Made by a program: the position numbers and the translations under genes. Shown in pieces: positions 39,367-48,246 of a stretch of 54,391 nt of DNA. Position 1 is the stretch's first letter. The number at the start of each line of letters is the position of its first letter. The stretch is from contig RFVF01000030.1 in assembly GCA_009922615.1 (NCBI GenBank), forward strand, positions 1 to 54,391, written 5' to 3'. The DNA is from Pseudomonadota bacterium. Its GTDB lineage: Bacteria > Verrucomicrobiota > Verrucomicrobiia > Limisphaerales > SXTU01. The notes under the pieces were generated by a model, which worked only from the letters and a program-made list of their open reading frames with translations, had not been told where the DNA came from and searched no databases.

Positions 39367-40893
39367 ATGCGCACACTTCTCATCGGCATCGATTCCGGCA
39401 CCCAATCCACCAAGGCCCTCGTCGTGGACGCAAAATCCGGCAAGGTGCTCGGCAGCGCGGCTGCGGCTTACGATCTCCTTCCCAACCTCCCGCCCGGCGC
39501 GAAGGAACAACACCCGCACACGTGGCGCGATGCCACGGCCAAGGCCATCCAAGGCGCGCTCAAGCAGGCCAAGGGCAAGGCCAGCGAAGTCGTCGCCATC
39601 GGCGTCAGCGGCCAGCAGCACGGCTTCGTGCCGCTCGACAAGGCTGGTGATGTCATCCGGCCGGCTAAGCTTTGGTGCGACACCTCCACCATCGCCGAGT
39701 GCGAGGAACTCACCGCCAAGCTCGGTGGCCTCAAAGGTGCAAGCAAAGCGGTTGGCAACGCCATTCTCCCCGGTTTCACCGTGCCGAAGATTCTTTGGCT
39801 GAAAAACCATGAGCCGAAAAACTTTGCGAAGCTCGCGACCGTCCTGCTTCCGCACGACTACTTGAACTACTGGCTCACCGGCCAGGCCGTGATGGAATAC
39901 GGCGACGCCAGCGGCACCGCCATCCTCGACGTGCGCAAACGCAAGTGGTCCGAAGCCGTGCTCAAGGCCGTGGGTGGCGACCTCGCGGCGAAGCTCCCGC
40001 GCCTAATCTCCAGCGACCAACCCGCCGGCACGCTCCAAGCCAGCACCGCGCAGGCGCTTGGCCTCAACCCCGGCGTGCTCGTGAGTGCGGGCGGCGGCGA
40101 CAACATGATGGGTGCCATCGGCACCGGCAACACCCGCGCCGGCACCGTCACCGCGAGCTTCGGCACCAGCGGCACGATTTACGCCTGCGCGGACAAACCG
40201 GTCGTGGACCCGGCGGGTGAAATTGCCGCTTTCTGCGACAGCACGAACCATTGGCTCCCGCTCCTCTGCACGATGAACGTGACCGTCGCGACCGAGATGA
40301 TGCGAAAGGATTTTGGCTACTCGCACGAGCAGTTCGAGGCGAAAGCGGCAAAGGTTCCCGCTGGCTCGCGTGGCCTGTTGTTGTTGCCCTACCTTGAAGG
40401 CGAACGCACGCCGAACATCCCCGACGGCTGCGGCACGATGCTCGGCATCAACCCCGGCACGTTCACTGCGAGCCACTACTGCCGCGCGGCGTTCGAGGGT
40501 GTCACGCTCGGCATGAATTACGGCCTTCGCCGCCTCGCCGAACTCGGCCTCAAGGCGACGCAAATCCGCGCCACCGGCGGCGGTGCGAAGTCCAAACTCT
40601 GGCGACAGATCATGGCCGACGTCTTCAACGCTGAGGTTGTCACGCTCAAGGTCGGCGAAGGCGCAGCCTACGGCGCGGCGTTACAGGCGCTCTGGTGCTG
40701 GCGCCTGCAGAAAGGCGAGCGGGTCAACATCGCCGACCTCACCGACCAGTTCGTCACGCTGAACAAAGCCGAGACCGCCGAGCCAGACGCGAAAAACGTG
40801 GCCGTCTATCAGGAGCTGCAAGCTTTGCAGGACGCGGCGTCCAAGGCGCTGCGGGGCGTGTTCACGCAGCATCGGAAGTTCGTGCTGTGGTAG
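39367..40893 (+). CDS. xylB: Xylulokinase (FGGY family)
   Basis: 508 residues. FGGY carbohydrate kinase phosphorylating D-xylulose or a close ketose. Motifs: LIGIDSGTQSTKALVVDAKS, AIGVSGQQHGFVPLDKAG with RPAKLWCDTST, LPHDYLNYWLTG, GDASGTAILDVRKRKW, VSAGGGDNMMGAIGTGNTRA, TASFGTSGTIYACADKP, LLLLPYLEGERTPNIPDG and IRATGGGAKSKLWRQIMAD. The domain order is complete. ATG 39367 matches the family start; the upstream frame to 39301 has no support. Divergent from nfeD. No xylA or transporter is adjacent, so it may act alone in pentose or ketose use. A REP-like palindrome pair follows its stop. Confidence 0.92.
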   Translation: MRTLLIGIDSGTQSTKALVVDAKSGKVLGSAAAAYDLLPNLPPGAKEQHPHTWRDATAKAIQGALKQAKGKASEVVAIGVSGQQHGFVPLDKAGDVIRPAKLWCDTSTIAECEELTAKLGGLKGASKAVGNAILPGFTVPKILWLKNHEPKNFAKLATVLLPHDYLNYWLTGQAVMEYGDASGTAILDVRKRKWSEAVLKAVGGDLAAKLPRLISSDQPAGTLQASTAQALGLNPGVLVSAGGGDNMMGAIGTGNTRAGTVTASFGTSGTIYACADKPVVDPAGEIAAFCDSTNHWLPLLCTMNVTVATEMMRKDFGYSHEQFEAKAAKVPAGSRGLLLLPYLEGERTPNIPDGCGTMLGINPGTFTASHYCRAAFEGVTLGMNYGLRRLAELGLKATQIRATGGGAKSKLWRQIMADVFNAEVVTLKVGEGAAYGAALQALWCWRLQKGERVNIADLTDQFVTLNKAETAEPDAKNVAVYQELQALQDAASKALRGVFTQHRKFVLW

Positions 40894-40903
40894 CCATCAG
40901 CAC

Positions 40904-40986
40904 CGGCGGTTTCCAACCGCCGCGTTGCAGGTGGACTCGCTCGGTGCACGTTCGTTGCCCACCGACGGCGGCTGGGAGCCGCCGTC
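40904..40986. repeat. REP-like palindrome pair downstream of xylB
   Basis: Two perfect hairpins: CGGCGGTT-TCC-AACCGCCG (40904-40922) and GACGGCGGCT-GGG-AGCCGCCGTC (40964-40986). They are 41 nt apart and likely form one element. A near copy of the first (one substitution) lies at 23582-23600 behind the sulfatase gene. It may also act as the xylB transcript end, but there is no T-run. The rest of the gap to the next gene (40987-41172) shows no feature I can name. Confidence 0.75.
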
Positions 40987-41172
40987 ACGGGTTTTAGAGA
41001 ATCCACTTCAGTGCCACTCACGCGAACGGGAGGGCAGCCTGTGGTGAGATTTTGGCAAATTCCACAAAGCCACGCGGACACGAGGAGGAGAGGTTCGGCC
41101 AGCGTGTTCCCGAGTCTGGCACCGCTGGATGGTGCGCGGAGAACACGGATAAAGTCCGAACTTTTTACGCAT

Positions 41173-42597
41173 ATGTATCCGAACTGTGGCCCTGCTCACC
41201 TTGGCGCAAACCTCGAGGACGCCCGCTATTTCGGCAGCCGGCGCGAATTCCTCAACCGCATGGGCACTGGCTTCGGCGCGCTCGCGCTCGCCAGCCTGTT
41301 GAAGGATGAACTGGTGCCGAACGCCGGAGCGGCAGGCCTGCTGGAGCCCAAGCAACCGCATTATGCCGGCACGGCCTCGCGCGTGTGCCACATCTATCAA
41401 AGCGGGGGCCAAGCGCACCAAGATACTTGGGATCCCAAACCGGGTCTGACTGCGGCCGCTGAGCAGCAATCGGGCGGTCGCAAGCTGTTGGCCTCGCCAT
41501 TCAAATACACACCTCAGGGCAAGAGTGGTTTGGAGATGAGCGAGGTCTGGCCCGAGTTGAGCAAGATGGCCGATGAGCTGTGCGTGATCCGCTCGATGTG
41601 GACGGCAGCTCCCGCGCACGGACCGGCGACGCTGATCCAGACCTGCGGTGACTTCCGCCTGCCCAAGCCTTCGTTGGGCGCGTGGGTGGTTTACGGGCTG
41701 GGCAGCGTGAATCAAAACCTCCCGGCTTACGTGGCCATGAATCCCGGCGGCTATCCGGGCGAGGGCGCGTTGAACTGGCAGTCCGCGTTCATGCCTGGCG
41801 CCTACCAAGGCACGTATGTGGATCCCAACAAGGAAAACATCGACCAGATCATCGAGAACATCCGCTCCACCTTCACCACCAGCCCTGAGCAAAGGGCGCA
41901 GTTGGACTTGCTCAACAAGCTCAACGAAATCCACAAACAGAAGCGGCAGAACGAAGGGGCTCTCGACGCGCGCATCCAATCGTTTGAACTGGCCTATCGC
42001 ATGCAGACCGATGCGACCGAGGCGTTCGACGTGCAACGCGAGCCGGCCTACATGAAGGAAGCCTACGGATTGACTTCGCCGAACCGCGTCGTCGCGGCGC
42101 AGGGACGCCAATTTCTCCTCGCCCGCCGGTTGCTGGAGCGCGGCGTGCGCTTCGTGCAGGTCTGGAACGGTGGCTGGGACACGCACAACGACGTGAAGAA
42201 CGCGGTGGCCCGCAGCGCCGGCAACATCGACAAGCCGATTGCCGCCTTCCTCAAGGATTTGAAGGAGCGCGGCATGCTGAAGGACACGCTCGTGGCCTCG
42301 AGCACCGAGTTCGGGCGCAGTTCCTCCGAGGATGGCCCCGGCGGCCGCACGCATAACGCGCAGGCCTTTGCCTCCTGGCTCGCCGGCGGCGGCATCAAGG
42401 GCGGCATGGCCTACGGTTCCACCGATGAAGTCGGCGCGATGTCCGTGGAAAACAAGGTGAGCGTCCATGAGTTCCATTCCACGATCCTGCACGCGCTGGG
42501 CTTTGATTCGGAGAGGCTGACCTTCCGCAACAGTGGTCGCGACTTCCGCCTCACAGATATTTCAGGAGCGCAGCCGGTGAAGGCACTATTTGCCTGA
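41173..42597 (+). CDS. DUF1501 Tat-exported protein
   Basis: 474 residues. The N-terminus has a twin-arginine signal (GSRREFLNRMGTGFGALALA), indicating export of a folded protein. The mature domain matches DUF1501, a sulfatase/phosphatase-fold family frequent in Planctomycetes and Verrucomicrobia: VCHIYQSGGQAHQDTWDPKP, HGPATLIQTCGDFRLPKPSL, GAWVVYGLGSVNQNLPAYVA, QVWNGGWDTHND, STEFGRSSSEDGPGGRTHNA. The metal-site text (GGWDTH, EFGR, GRTHN) is intact. DUF1501 genes are normally paired with a DUF1549/DUF1553 or DUF1592-type cytochrome gene; here there is none on either side. ATG 41173 is the start; the longer frame to 41011 has no family support. Confidence 0.9.
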   Translation: MYPNCGPAHLGANLEDARYFGSRREFLNRMGTGFGALALASLLKDELVPNAGAAGLLEPKQPHYAGTASRVCHIYQSGGQAHQDTWDPKPGLTAAAEQQSGGRKLLASPFKYTPQGKSGLEMSEVWPELSKMADELCVIRSMWTAAPAHGPATLIQTCGDFRLPKPSLGAWVVYGLGSVNQNLPAYVAMNPGGYPGEGALNWQSAFMPGAYQGTYVDPNKENIDQIIENIRSTFTTSPEQRAQLDLLNKLNEIHKQKRQNEGALDARIQSFELAYRMQTDATEAFDVQREPAYMKEAYGLTSPNRVVAAQGRQFLLARRLLERGVRFVQVWNGGWDTHNDVKNAVARSAGNIDKPIAAFLKDLKERGMLKDTLVASSTEFGRSSSEDGPGGRTHNAQAFASWLAGGGIKGGMAYGSTDEVGAMSVENKVSVHEFHSTILHALGFDSERLTFRNSGRDFRLTDISGAQPVKALFA

Positions 42598-42647
42598 CCG
42601 GCGAAGAATCCCGTTTCCCTTTCTGGCCCTTGACCTATCGTCGCGGC

Positions 42648-45320
42648 GTGCCAGCCCACGAGGGTCAACTCGCCGAATCCACGGCCTTCAACCAAGTCAC
42701 GGTCCCGGACCTGTGGCAGCAACAGGCCGTGACCGCGTTGCGCGCGGGCAAGGATGTCGTCGTCCACGCGCCGACCGGTTCGGGCAAGACGCTGGTCTTC
42801 GAGTTGTGGTCCAACTACGGCAAGCCCCACGGCCAAGCCATCTACACCGTCCCCACCCGCGCTCTGGCCAATGACAAACTGGCCGAATGGCGAGCGCGTG
42901 GCTGGCACATCGGCATCGCGACCGGTGACCTCAGCGAAAATCTCGACGCGCCCGTCATCGTCGCCACGCTGGAGACACAGAAATACCGGCTCATCAGCGG
43001 CGACGGCCCGGCGTTGCTGGTGATCGACGAATATCAAATGCTCGCCGATCCGGACCGGGGCTTGAACTACGAGCTGGCCATCGCCATGGCCCCGCCGCAG
43101 ACGCGGCTGCTCCTGCTCAGCGGCAGCGTCGAGAACCCGCACCACATCGTGAAGTGGCTGGAGCGGCTCGGACGCAAGGCCCAGCTCGTGCGACATCTCC
43201 ACCGGCCCGTGCCCTTGGAGGAAGTTTCAGCGAACGAACTGAGCGTCCATGTGCCCAGCGAGGTGAAGGGCTACTGGCCGCGTCTCGTGGCCAAAGCGCT
43301 CGCCGAGGACTTGGGGCCGATCCTGATTTTCGCGCCGCGCCGCAAAGAAACCGAAGCCCTGGCAGGTGAGCTCGCGCGCTTTCTCCCCAACCCGAACCCA
43401 CTCCACCTCAACGCGGAGCAGAAAACCCTCGTCGGCGAGAAGGTCGCCCGCATGTTGCGTTGCCGCGTAGCCTACCATCACAGCGGCATGAGCTACGGCG
43501 CGCGGGCCGGAGTGGTCGAGCCGTTGACGAAGGCCGGACAGTTGCGCGTCGTCGTGGCGACGATGGGCCTGGCCGCAGGTATCAATTTTTCCCTGCGCAG
43601 CGTGGCGCTTGCGGCGGACTCTTATCGCCGCGATGGCGTGGAGATTCCCATCCGGCCGGACGAAATTTTGCAAATGTTCGGGCGCGCGGGCCGGCGCGGC
43701 ATTGACGACGTTGGCTACGTGCTAGTCTCCGCCAACGGCGTGCGCTTGCTGGATGGTCGGCCCGCGTTCCTCGCGCGGTCGGGCCTTGTGGACTGGAGCG
43801 CGCTGCTGGGCATCATGGGCGTAGCGGCGGCCAATGGTTTGCACCCGTTCCGCGAAGCGGTGCGCGTGCAGGAACGGCTCTTCACGACCAAGCCCATTTT
43901 GCTCGGCGTCGAAGGCGCGTTGAAAAATCCCGAGACGCCCTGCGGCCTGCAAACCGATGGCGAGCGCGCCCGACACGTGCGCAAGATGGTGCGGCAGTTC
44001 CTCAACGGCCAGGGCGAATGGGAGCCGTGGCCCGTGCTGAAGGACGTGCCGGCCGGGCGCGTGCAGGTGATGGAGCCACTGGGTGAAGGCGTGCTGGCGA
44101 TGTTGAAGATGAGCGGGCCGGTGGCCACGCGCCGACGTGCGACGACGGCGGACATTCTGCCACAACTGGCGAGCGAAACTTCTGCCGGGTCGGAGACTGG
44201 CGCGCCATCCGTGTCGGCACCGACGCCCACAGCAATTCACCTCCGCTCCGCGCTCACGGTCGAATCGGCGATGGACAAACTGGGCGAAGGCGGAACGCTG
44301 GTGAAGTTGTCCGACGGCACCTTCGCGCGTTCACTCACGGTGGCGGATGTGCTCAACGGCCAGCAGGTTCTCCTCGCAAAGTGGGTGAGGAAATTCACGA
44401 ACTGGGGCGTGCGGCAGGTCTCGCTGGCGGGCTGGCGCGAACACGTCGTGCCGGTGTTGGAGCACCGATTCGCGGCCGAGAAAACGCCGGTGCTGGCGGT
44501 CGAATATCCGAAAGCCGTGCGGTTGAAGGACGAGTTTGCCGAGCACGTGCCGGAGGTCGGTCTGGGACAAATTCGTGCCGTGGTGGCGCTCGATCAACTG
44601 ACGCTCAAAGCGTGTGTGGATGCGCATGGCATCGCGCTGTGGCGGCCTCCGGAGCGCGAGGTGTTTCCGCAGGACTGCGCGCGCTGCGCGGGCGTGCCGG
44701 ATTGCAAACAGCTCCCCACCGGCGCGGGCGTGGCGACGATCTGGCGGCGGCTCGGACTTGTGGACGCAGGCGGTGTGCCGACGCGGCGAGGACGCATCGT
44801 GAGCTTTTTCCATTCCGGCGATGGGCTGGCCATCGCGGCGGCGCTGGAGGATGAGTCTTTGTCCATCGTGGATTTTTCCTACGAGCTGGCGAACCTCCAT
44901 GCGGGCCATCGCTTCGCCAAGGGCGACGCGCGGTGGGAGGGGCGAATCGCGCTGGCGTGCCAGCGGCTGTTTGGGCCGCAGACCATCACAGGTTATCTCG
45001 ACAACGGCGTGCCACCGGAATACGGCGCGGGCGCAGAGGAAATTGCGGCGGATGTGCATCGCGATCCGCTCGGTAAAAATGGCTGGGTGACGGAATTTCT
45101 CGGCGTGGGGGACATCGACCGGATGATCATCGAATGGCGCAGTGTGCTGCGCCAGGTGGCGCACGCACCGGACCTCGACTGGCCGCGTTGGCGGGACTTC
45201 CAGGCACGAGCGAAAGCGATCCTCCGCGAGACGGATTCGCCGACGTTGACTGATTTACCGCCCCTAGACTACGCGCAGACCAAGCGCGTGAACCATCAGC
45301 TATCGTTGCGCCGGCATTGA
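42648..45320 (+). CDS. Superfamily 2 Ski2-like DExH/D helicase
   Basis: 890 residues from GTG 42648. Helicase motifs in order: Q-like LWQQQAVTAL, motif I APTGSGKT, Ia TVPTRALANDK, II VIDEYQML (DEYQ instead of DEVH/DEAD), III LLLSGSVEN (SGS instead of SAT), IV FAPRRKETEALA, V TMGLAAGINFSL and VI QMFGRAGRRG. The C-terminal half (about 440-890) holds a large uncharacterised part with a possible metal-binding cluster (DCARCAGVPDCKQLP) and ends in a helical domain. It likely unwinds DNA or RNA with ATP; the target is unknown. GTG 42648 is favoured over TTG 42630 because a -10-like TATCGT (42636-42641) ends 6 nt before it, the same spacing as at lpxC-fabZ; no good -35 is seen. Confidence 0.88.
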   Translation: MPAHEGQLAESTAFNQVTVPDLWQQQAVTALRAGKDVVVHAPTGSGKTLVFELWSNYGKPHGQAIYTVPTRALANDKLAEWRARGWHIGIATGDLSENLDAPVIVATLETQKYRLISGDGPALLVIDEYQMLADPDRGLNYELAIAMAPPQTRLLLLSGSVENPHHIVKWLERLGRKAQLVRHLHRPVPLEEVSANELSVHVPSEVKGYWPRLVAKALAEDLGPILIFAPRRKETEALAGELARFLPNPNPLHLNAEQKTLVGEKVARMLRCRVAYHHSGMSYGARAGVVEPLTKAGQLRVVVATMGLAAGINFSLRSVALAADSYRRDGVEIPIRPDEILQMFGRAGRRGIDDVGYVLVSANGVRLLDGRPAFLARSGLVDWSALLGIMGVAAANGLHPFREAVRVQERLFTTKPILLGVEGALKNPETPCGLQTDGERARHVRKMVRQFLNGQGEWEPWPVLKDVPAGRVQVMEPLGEGVLAMLKMSGPVATRRRATTADILPQLASETSAGSETGAPSVSAPTPTAIHLRSALTVESAMDKLGEGGTLVKLSDGTFARSLTVADVLNGQQVLLAKWVRKFTNWGVRQVSLAGWREHVVPVLEHRFAAEKTPVLAVEYPKAVRLKDEFAEHVPEVGLGQIRAVVALDQLTLKACVDAHGIALWRPPEREVFPQDCARCAGVPDCKQLPTGAGVATIWRRLGLVDAGGVPTRRGRIVSFFHSGDGLAIAAALEDESLSIVDFSYELANLHAGHRFAKGDARWEGRIALACQRLFGPQTITGYLDNGVPPEYGAGAEEIAADVHRDPLGKNGWVTEFLGVGDIDRMIIEWRSVLRQVAHAPDLDWPRWRDFQARAKAILRETDSPTLTDLPPLDYAQTKRVNHQLSLRRH

Positions 45321-45335
45321 GGCGCGAACCGCAGC

Positions 45336-46064
45336 CTATTTGAATTCGGTGATGATCCCGTTGGTGCTCGTGCGAGAATAGTCGCCCACGTGGCCGTCCA
45401 TGAAACCCATGTTGGCACGGCCTTCAGGGTAACTCGAGCCGTGGCGAAACCCAACATAGTTGGTGGTCAGCAGGCCCAGCGCGGGGTGGTTGTTGCGCCA
45501 GCCCGTGTCCGTTACTAGGAAGGTATCAGCAGGCTGTCCCACCTGCGCCCGGCGGGCAGTGGCCACAAAATCCGCCGCGCTGGCCGGAGCTCCATTCACG
45601 TAGTTTAGGGAGTTGTGATAGTTCATGGCGTAGCTGATGCGCCAGGGGTTGGTGCCGGCCGGCACGGGGGAGGGCACCTCGACATAATTGACATCGTGCC
45701 GTTCTTTCAGGCGGTCGGCGCACTTAGAGAGGGAATTGGTCCAGCTTTGACCTTGGGCACCGGAGTTGAACGCCACCCCGCGGAAATACGGCGAGAGCAG
45801 ATAGTCGAAGCTGTTGTTTTGCGTGTTGTAGCGATCCCACGCGTAGGGCAAATGGTCATCCTGATCGTCTGAGTAGAGCATCGAGACGAGCGCCCACTGT
45901 TTCACGTTGTTGTTGCAAGCAGTCGTGTTCGCCTTGGCTTTCGCCTTGGACAATGCGGGCAGCAGCATACCGGCGAGGATGGCAATGATTGCGATGACGA
46001 CGAGCAGTTCGATCAGGGTGAAAGCGAGACGAAAGCGACTCGGCATTGAACTCATCTGGAACAT
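45336..46064 (-). CDS. Type II secretion/pilin-like secreted protein with prepilin signal
   Basis: 242 residues from ATG 46064 (two further Met codons lie at 46055 and 46046). A prepilin N-terminal cleavage/methylation signal is clear: [20 protein letters not shown], followed by [20 protein letters not shown]. This is the motif of type IV pilins and T2SS pseudopilins. The C-terminal part (about 60-242) is globular and ends with [20 protein letters not shown], the His-to-Asp-Gly motif of the abundant PVC family of stand-alone pseudopilins. No pilus or secretion machinery gene is near. Such copies are often numerous in these genomes and may be secreted or surface-bound proteins. An A/T-rich -10-like element is not obvious. 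Confidence 0.88.
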   Translation of the reverse strand: MFQMSSMPSRFRLAFTLIELLVVIAIIAILAGMLLPALSKAKAKANTTACNNNVKQWALVSMLYSDDQDDHLPYAWDRYNTQNNSFDYLLSPYFRGVAFNSGAQGQSWTNSLSKCADRLKERHDVNYVEVPSPVPAGTNPWRISYAMNYHNSLNYVNGAPASAADFVATARRAQVGQPADTFLVTDTGWRNNHPALGLLTTNYVGFRHGSSYPEGRANMGFMDGHVGDYSRTSTNGIITEFK

Positions 46065-46133
46065 GGCGAACGGTCCAGTGCCGACGAATGTATCCGCCAA
46101 GTGATTCAGCCCACGCCGCCGCCGGAGCGGGCT

Positions 46134-47123
46134 TCAGGCGACCGAACGGGCGAGTTGGTCCAGCTCGGCCCGGGTCATTTCCTCGATCAACTGCTTGAAA
46201 CTGGTGGTCGGCTCCCAATTCAGTAAGCGGCGAGCTTTGGCGGGATTGCCGCAAAGGCGCTGCGGCTCGGCGGGGCGCAGGAGGCGGTTGTCTTTGCGGA
46301 CGTGCTCGCGCCAGTCAAGGCTGACGGTGGCGAAAGCCGTCTCCACCACATCTTGCACGCTGTGTAGCTTGCCGGTGGCGAAGATGTAGTCCTCGGCGGT
46401 GGCGTGCTGGAGCGAGAGCCACATGCCGCGGACGTAGTCCTTGGCGTAGCCCCAGTCGCGTTTCGCGGAGGTGTCGCCGAGCAGCAGTTCCTTTTGCTTG
46501 CCGAGTTTGATGGCGGCAGCAGCGCGGCAGATTTTGCGGGTCACGAAGTTTTCACCCCGGCGCGGCGACTCGTGGTTGAACATGATGCCGTTGACGGCGA
46601 AGTGGCCGAAGGTCTTGCGGTAAATGGTGACCATCTGCGTGGCGAAGGCCTTGGCGCAGCCGTAGGGGTTCACCGGCGCGTAAGGCGTGTTTTCGTCCTG
46701 CGGCTGCTGCGTGGGCTGGCCGAATATTTCCGATGAAGCGGCGTGGAAGAAACGCGGCTTCTTCCGCAGGTCCTGCACCATCTCCAGCAGGCGCAACGTG
46801 CCCATCGCCGTCAGGTCGCACGTGGACTCGGGGATTTCAAAGCTCAGGCCGACGTGCGATTGGCCGGCGAGGTGATAGAGCTCGTCCGGTTCCACGGTGG
46901 TGAGCACGCGCCGCATCGTGGTCGGGTCATCTAGGTCGGCGTAATGAAGGTGCAGGCGCTGGCCGTAGATCTTGGGATCGCGATAGAGGTGGACGAGGCG
47001 CGACCGCTCCAGCGAGCTGGTGCGCCGCACCATGCCGTGAACTTCGTAGCCTTTTTCGAGGAGCAACTCGGTGAGGTAGGAGCCGTCCTGGCCGGTGATG
47101 CCGGAGATGAGTGCGCGGGGCAT
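46134..47123 (-). CDS. GDP-mannose 4,6-dehydratase-like SDR (second copy)
   Basis: 329 residues. Extended SDR of the GDP-mannose 4,6-dehydratase type: [91 protein letters not shown] with the catalytic Tyr/Lys, and [20 protein letters not shown]. It shares this layout with the gene at 47174-48187, 50 nt upstream on the same strand, so the two form a tandem pair. GMD makes GDP-4-keto-6-deoxymannose, precursor of fucose, rhamnose-type or perosamine sugars. The sequence keeps GMD hallmarks rather than those of the reductase RMD. Whether both copies have the same product is open. Confidence 0.85.
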   Translation of the reverse strand: MPRALISGITGQDGSYLTELLLEKGYEVHGMVRRTSSLERSRLVHLYRDPKIYGQRLHLHYADLDDPTTMRRVLTTVEPDELYHLAGQSHVGLSFEIPESTCDLTAMGTLRLLEMVQDLRKKPRFFHAASSEIFGQPTQQPQDENTPYAPVNPYGCAKAFATQMVTIYRKTFGHFAVNGIMFNHESPRRGENFVTRKICRAAAAIKLGKQKELLLGDTSAKRDWGYAKDYVRGMWLSLQHATAEDYIFATGKLHSVQDVVETAFATVSLDWREHVRKDNRLLRPAEPQRLCGNPAKARRLLNWEPTTSFKQLIEEMTRAELDQLARSVA

Positions 47124-47173
47124 GGCTGGCGTGGTTGATTGTTCGCGGCCGCTGGCCCACCAAGGCCAGGCGG

Positions 47174-48187
47174 TTAATCAGCGTGTCTGACCTTGCCGGC
47201 AAGCTGGTCCTGCAAGGCCTTCAAATCGGCATCCACCATGAGCTTGGTGAGTTCGGCGAAGGTCGTCTTCGGCACCCAGCCCAGCTTCTTCTTCGCCTTG
47301 CTGGGATCACCGATGAGCAGGTCCACTTCCGCCGGACGGTAATAGCGGGGATCGATTTCAACGTGCTTTTTCCAGTCGAGCCCCGCATGGCCGAAGGCGA
47401 CTTCGAGGAACTCGCGCACCGAATGGGTCTCGCCGGTGGCGACCACGTAGTCATCGCCCTCGGGCTGTTGCAGCATGAGCCACATGGCCTCGACGTATTC
47501 CTTCGCATAGCCCCAGTCGCGCTTCGCATCCAGATTGCCGAGGAAGACCTTGTCCTGTCGGCCCAGCTTGATGGCGGCAACGGCGCGGGTGATTTTGCGG
47601 GTGACGAAGGTTTCGCCGCGGCGGGGGGACTCGTGGTTGAACAGGATGCCGTTGCTAGCGTGCATCCCATACGACTCGCGGTAGTTCACCGTGATCCAGT
47701 AGGAATATACCTTGGCGCAGGCGTAGGGACTGCGCGGGTAAAAGGGCGTGGTCTCCGTCTGCGGAACCTCGAGCACCTTGCCATACATTTCGGAGGATGA
47801 GGCTTGGTAAAACTTCGGCTTGATGCCCACTTCTCGAATGGCTTCGAGCAGGCGGATGGTGCCGGTGCCGACGATGTCCGCCGTGTATTCCGGCGCGTCA
47901 AAGCTCACGCGCACGTGGCTTTGCGCAGCTAGATTGTAAACCTCGTCCGGCTGAATCTTTCCGACGAGCCGGGCCAGGCCGCTGGCGTCGCTCAGGTCGC
48001 CGTAATGCAGGAAGAGCTTGTGCTTCGGCGCGTGCGGGTCCGAGTAAATGTGATCGAGCCGGTGAGTGTTAAAGGTGCTCGCTCGGCGGATGATTCCGTG
48101 GACTTCGTAACCTTTGCCGAGCAGCAGTTCCGCGAGGTAAGAACCGTCCTGGCCGGTGATGCCGGTGATGAGCGCTTTCTTGGACAT
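47174..48187 (-). CDS. gmd: GDP-mannose 4,6-dehydratase
   Basis: 337 residues from ATG 48187. NAD(P)-binding [98 protein letters not shown] with the active-site Tyr-Cys-Ala-Lys type triplet, [20 protein letters not shown] and [20 protein letters not shown]. These are the classic GMD sequences; it converts GDP-mannose to GDP-4-keto-6-deoxymannose in the cytoplasm for surface polysaccharides. An upstream frame to 48352 lacks family support. The GMD-like copy follows in the same direction, 50 nt downstream. No glycosyltransferase cluster lies next to it. Confidence 0.93.
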   Translation of the reverse strand: MSKKALITGITGQDGSYLAELLLGKGYEVHGIIRRASTFNTHRLDHIYSDPHAPKHKLFLHYGDLSDASGLARLVGKIQPDEVYNLAAQSHVRVSFDAPEYTADIVGTGTIRLLEAIREVGIKPKFYQASSSEMYGKVLEVPQTETTPFYPRSPYACAKVYSYWITVNYRESYGMHASNGILFNHESPRRGETFVTRKITRAVAAIKLGRQDKVFLGNLDAKRDWGYAKEYVEAMWLMLQQPEGDDYVVATGETHSVREFLEVAFGHAGLDWKKHVEIDPRYYRPAEVDLLIGDPSKAKKKLGWVPKTTFAELTKLMVDADLKALQDQLAGKVRHAD

Positions 48188-48246
48188 GTCAGGTGGGCGG
48201 ACGATGCGCCACCGGCGCGCGACGAGGCAAGCGCAGAATCGCCCGC

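Noticed and set aside
37826..39802. 658-codon plus-strand open frame over nfeD and the xylB start
   Set aside because: Covers the complete nfeD gene in antisense and has no recognisable domain.
46134..47123. GDP-6-deoxy-lyxo-hexulose reductase (RMD/Fcl)
   Set aside because: The protein keeps the [10 protein letters not shown] and HESPRRGE motifs of GMD, not the shorter reductase pattern.
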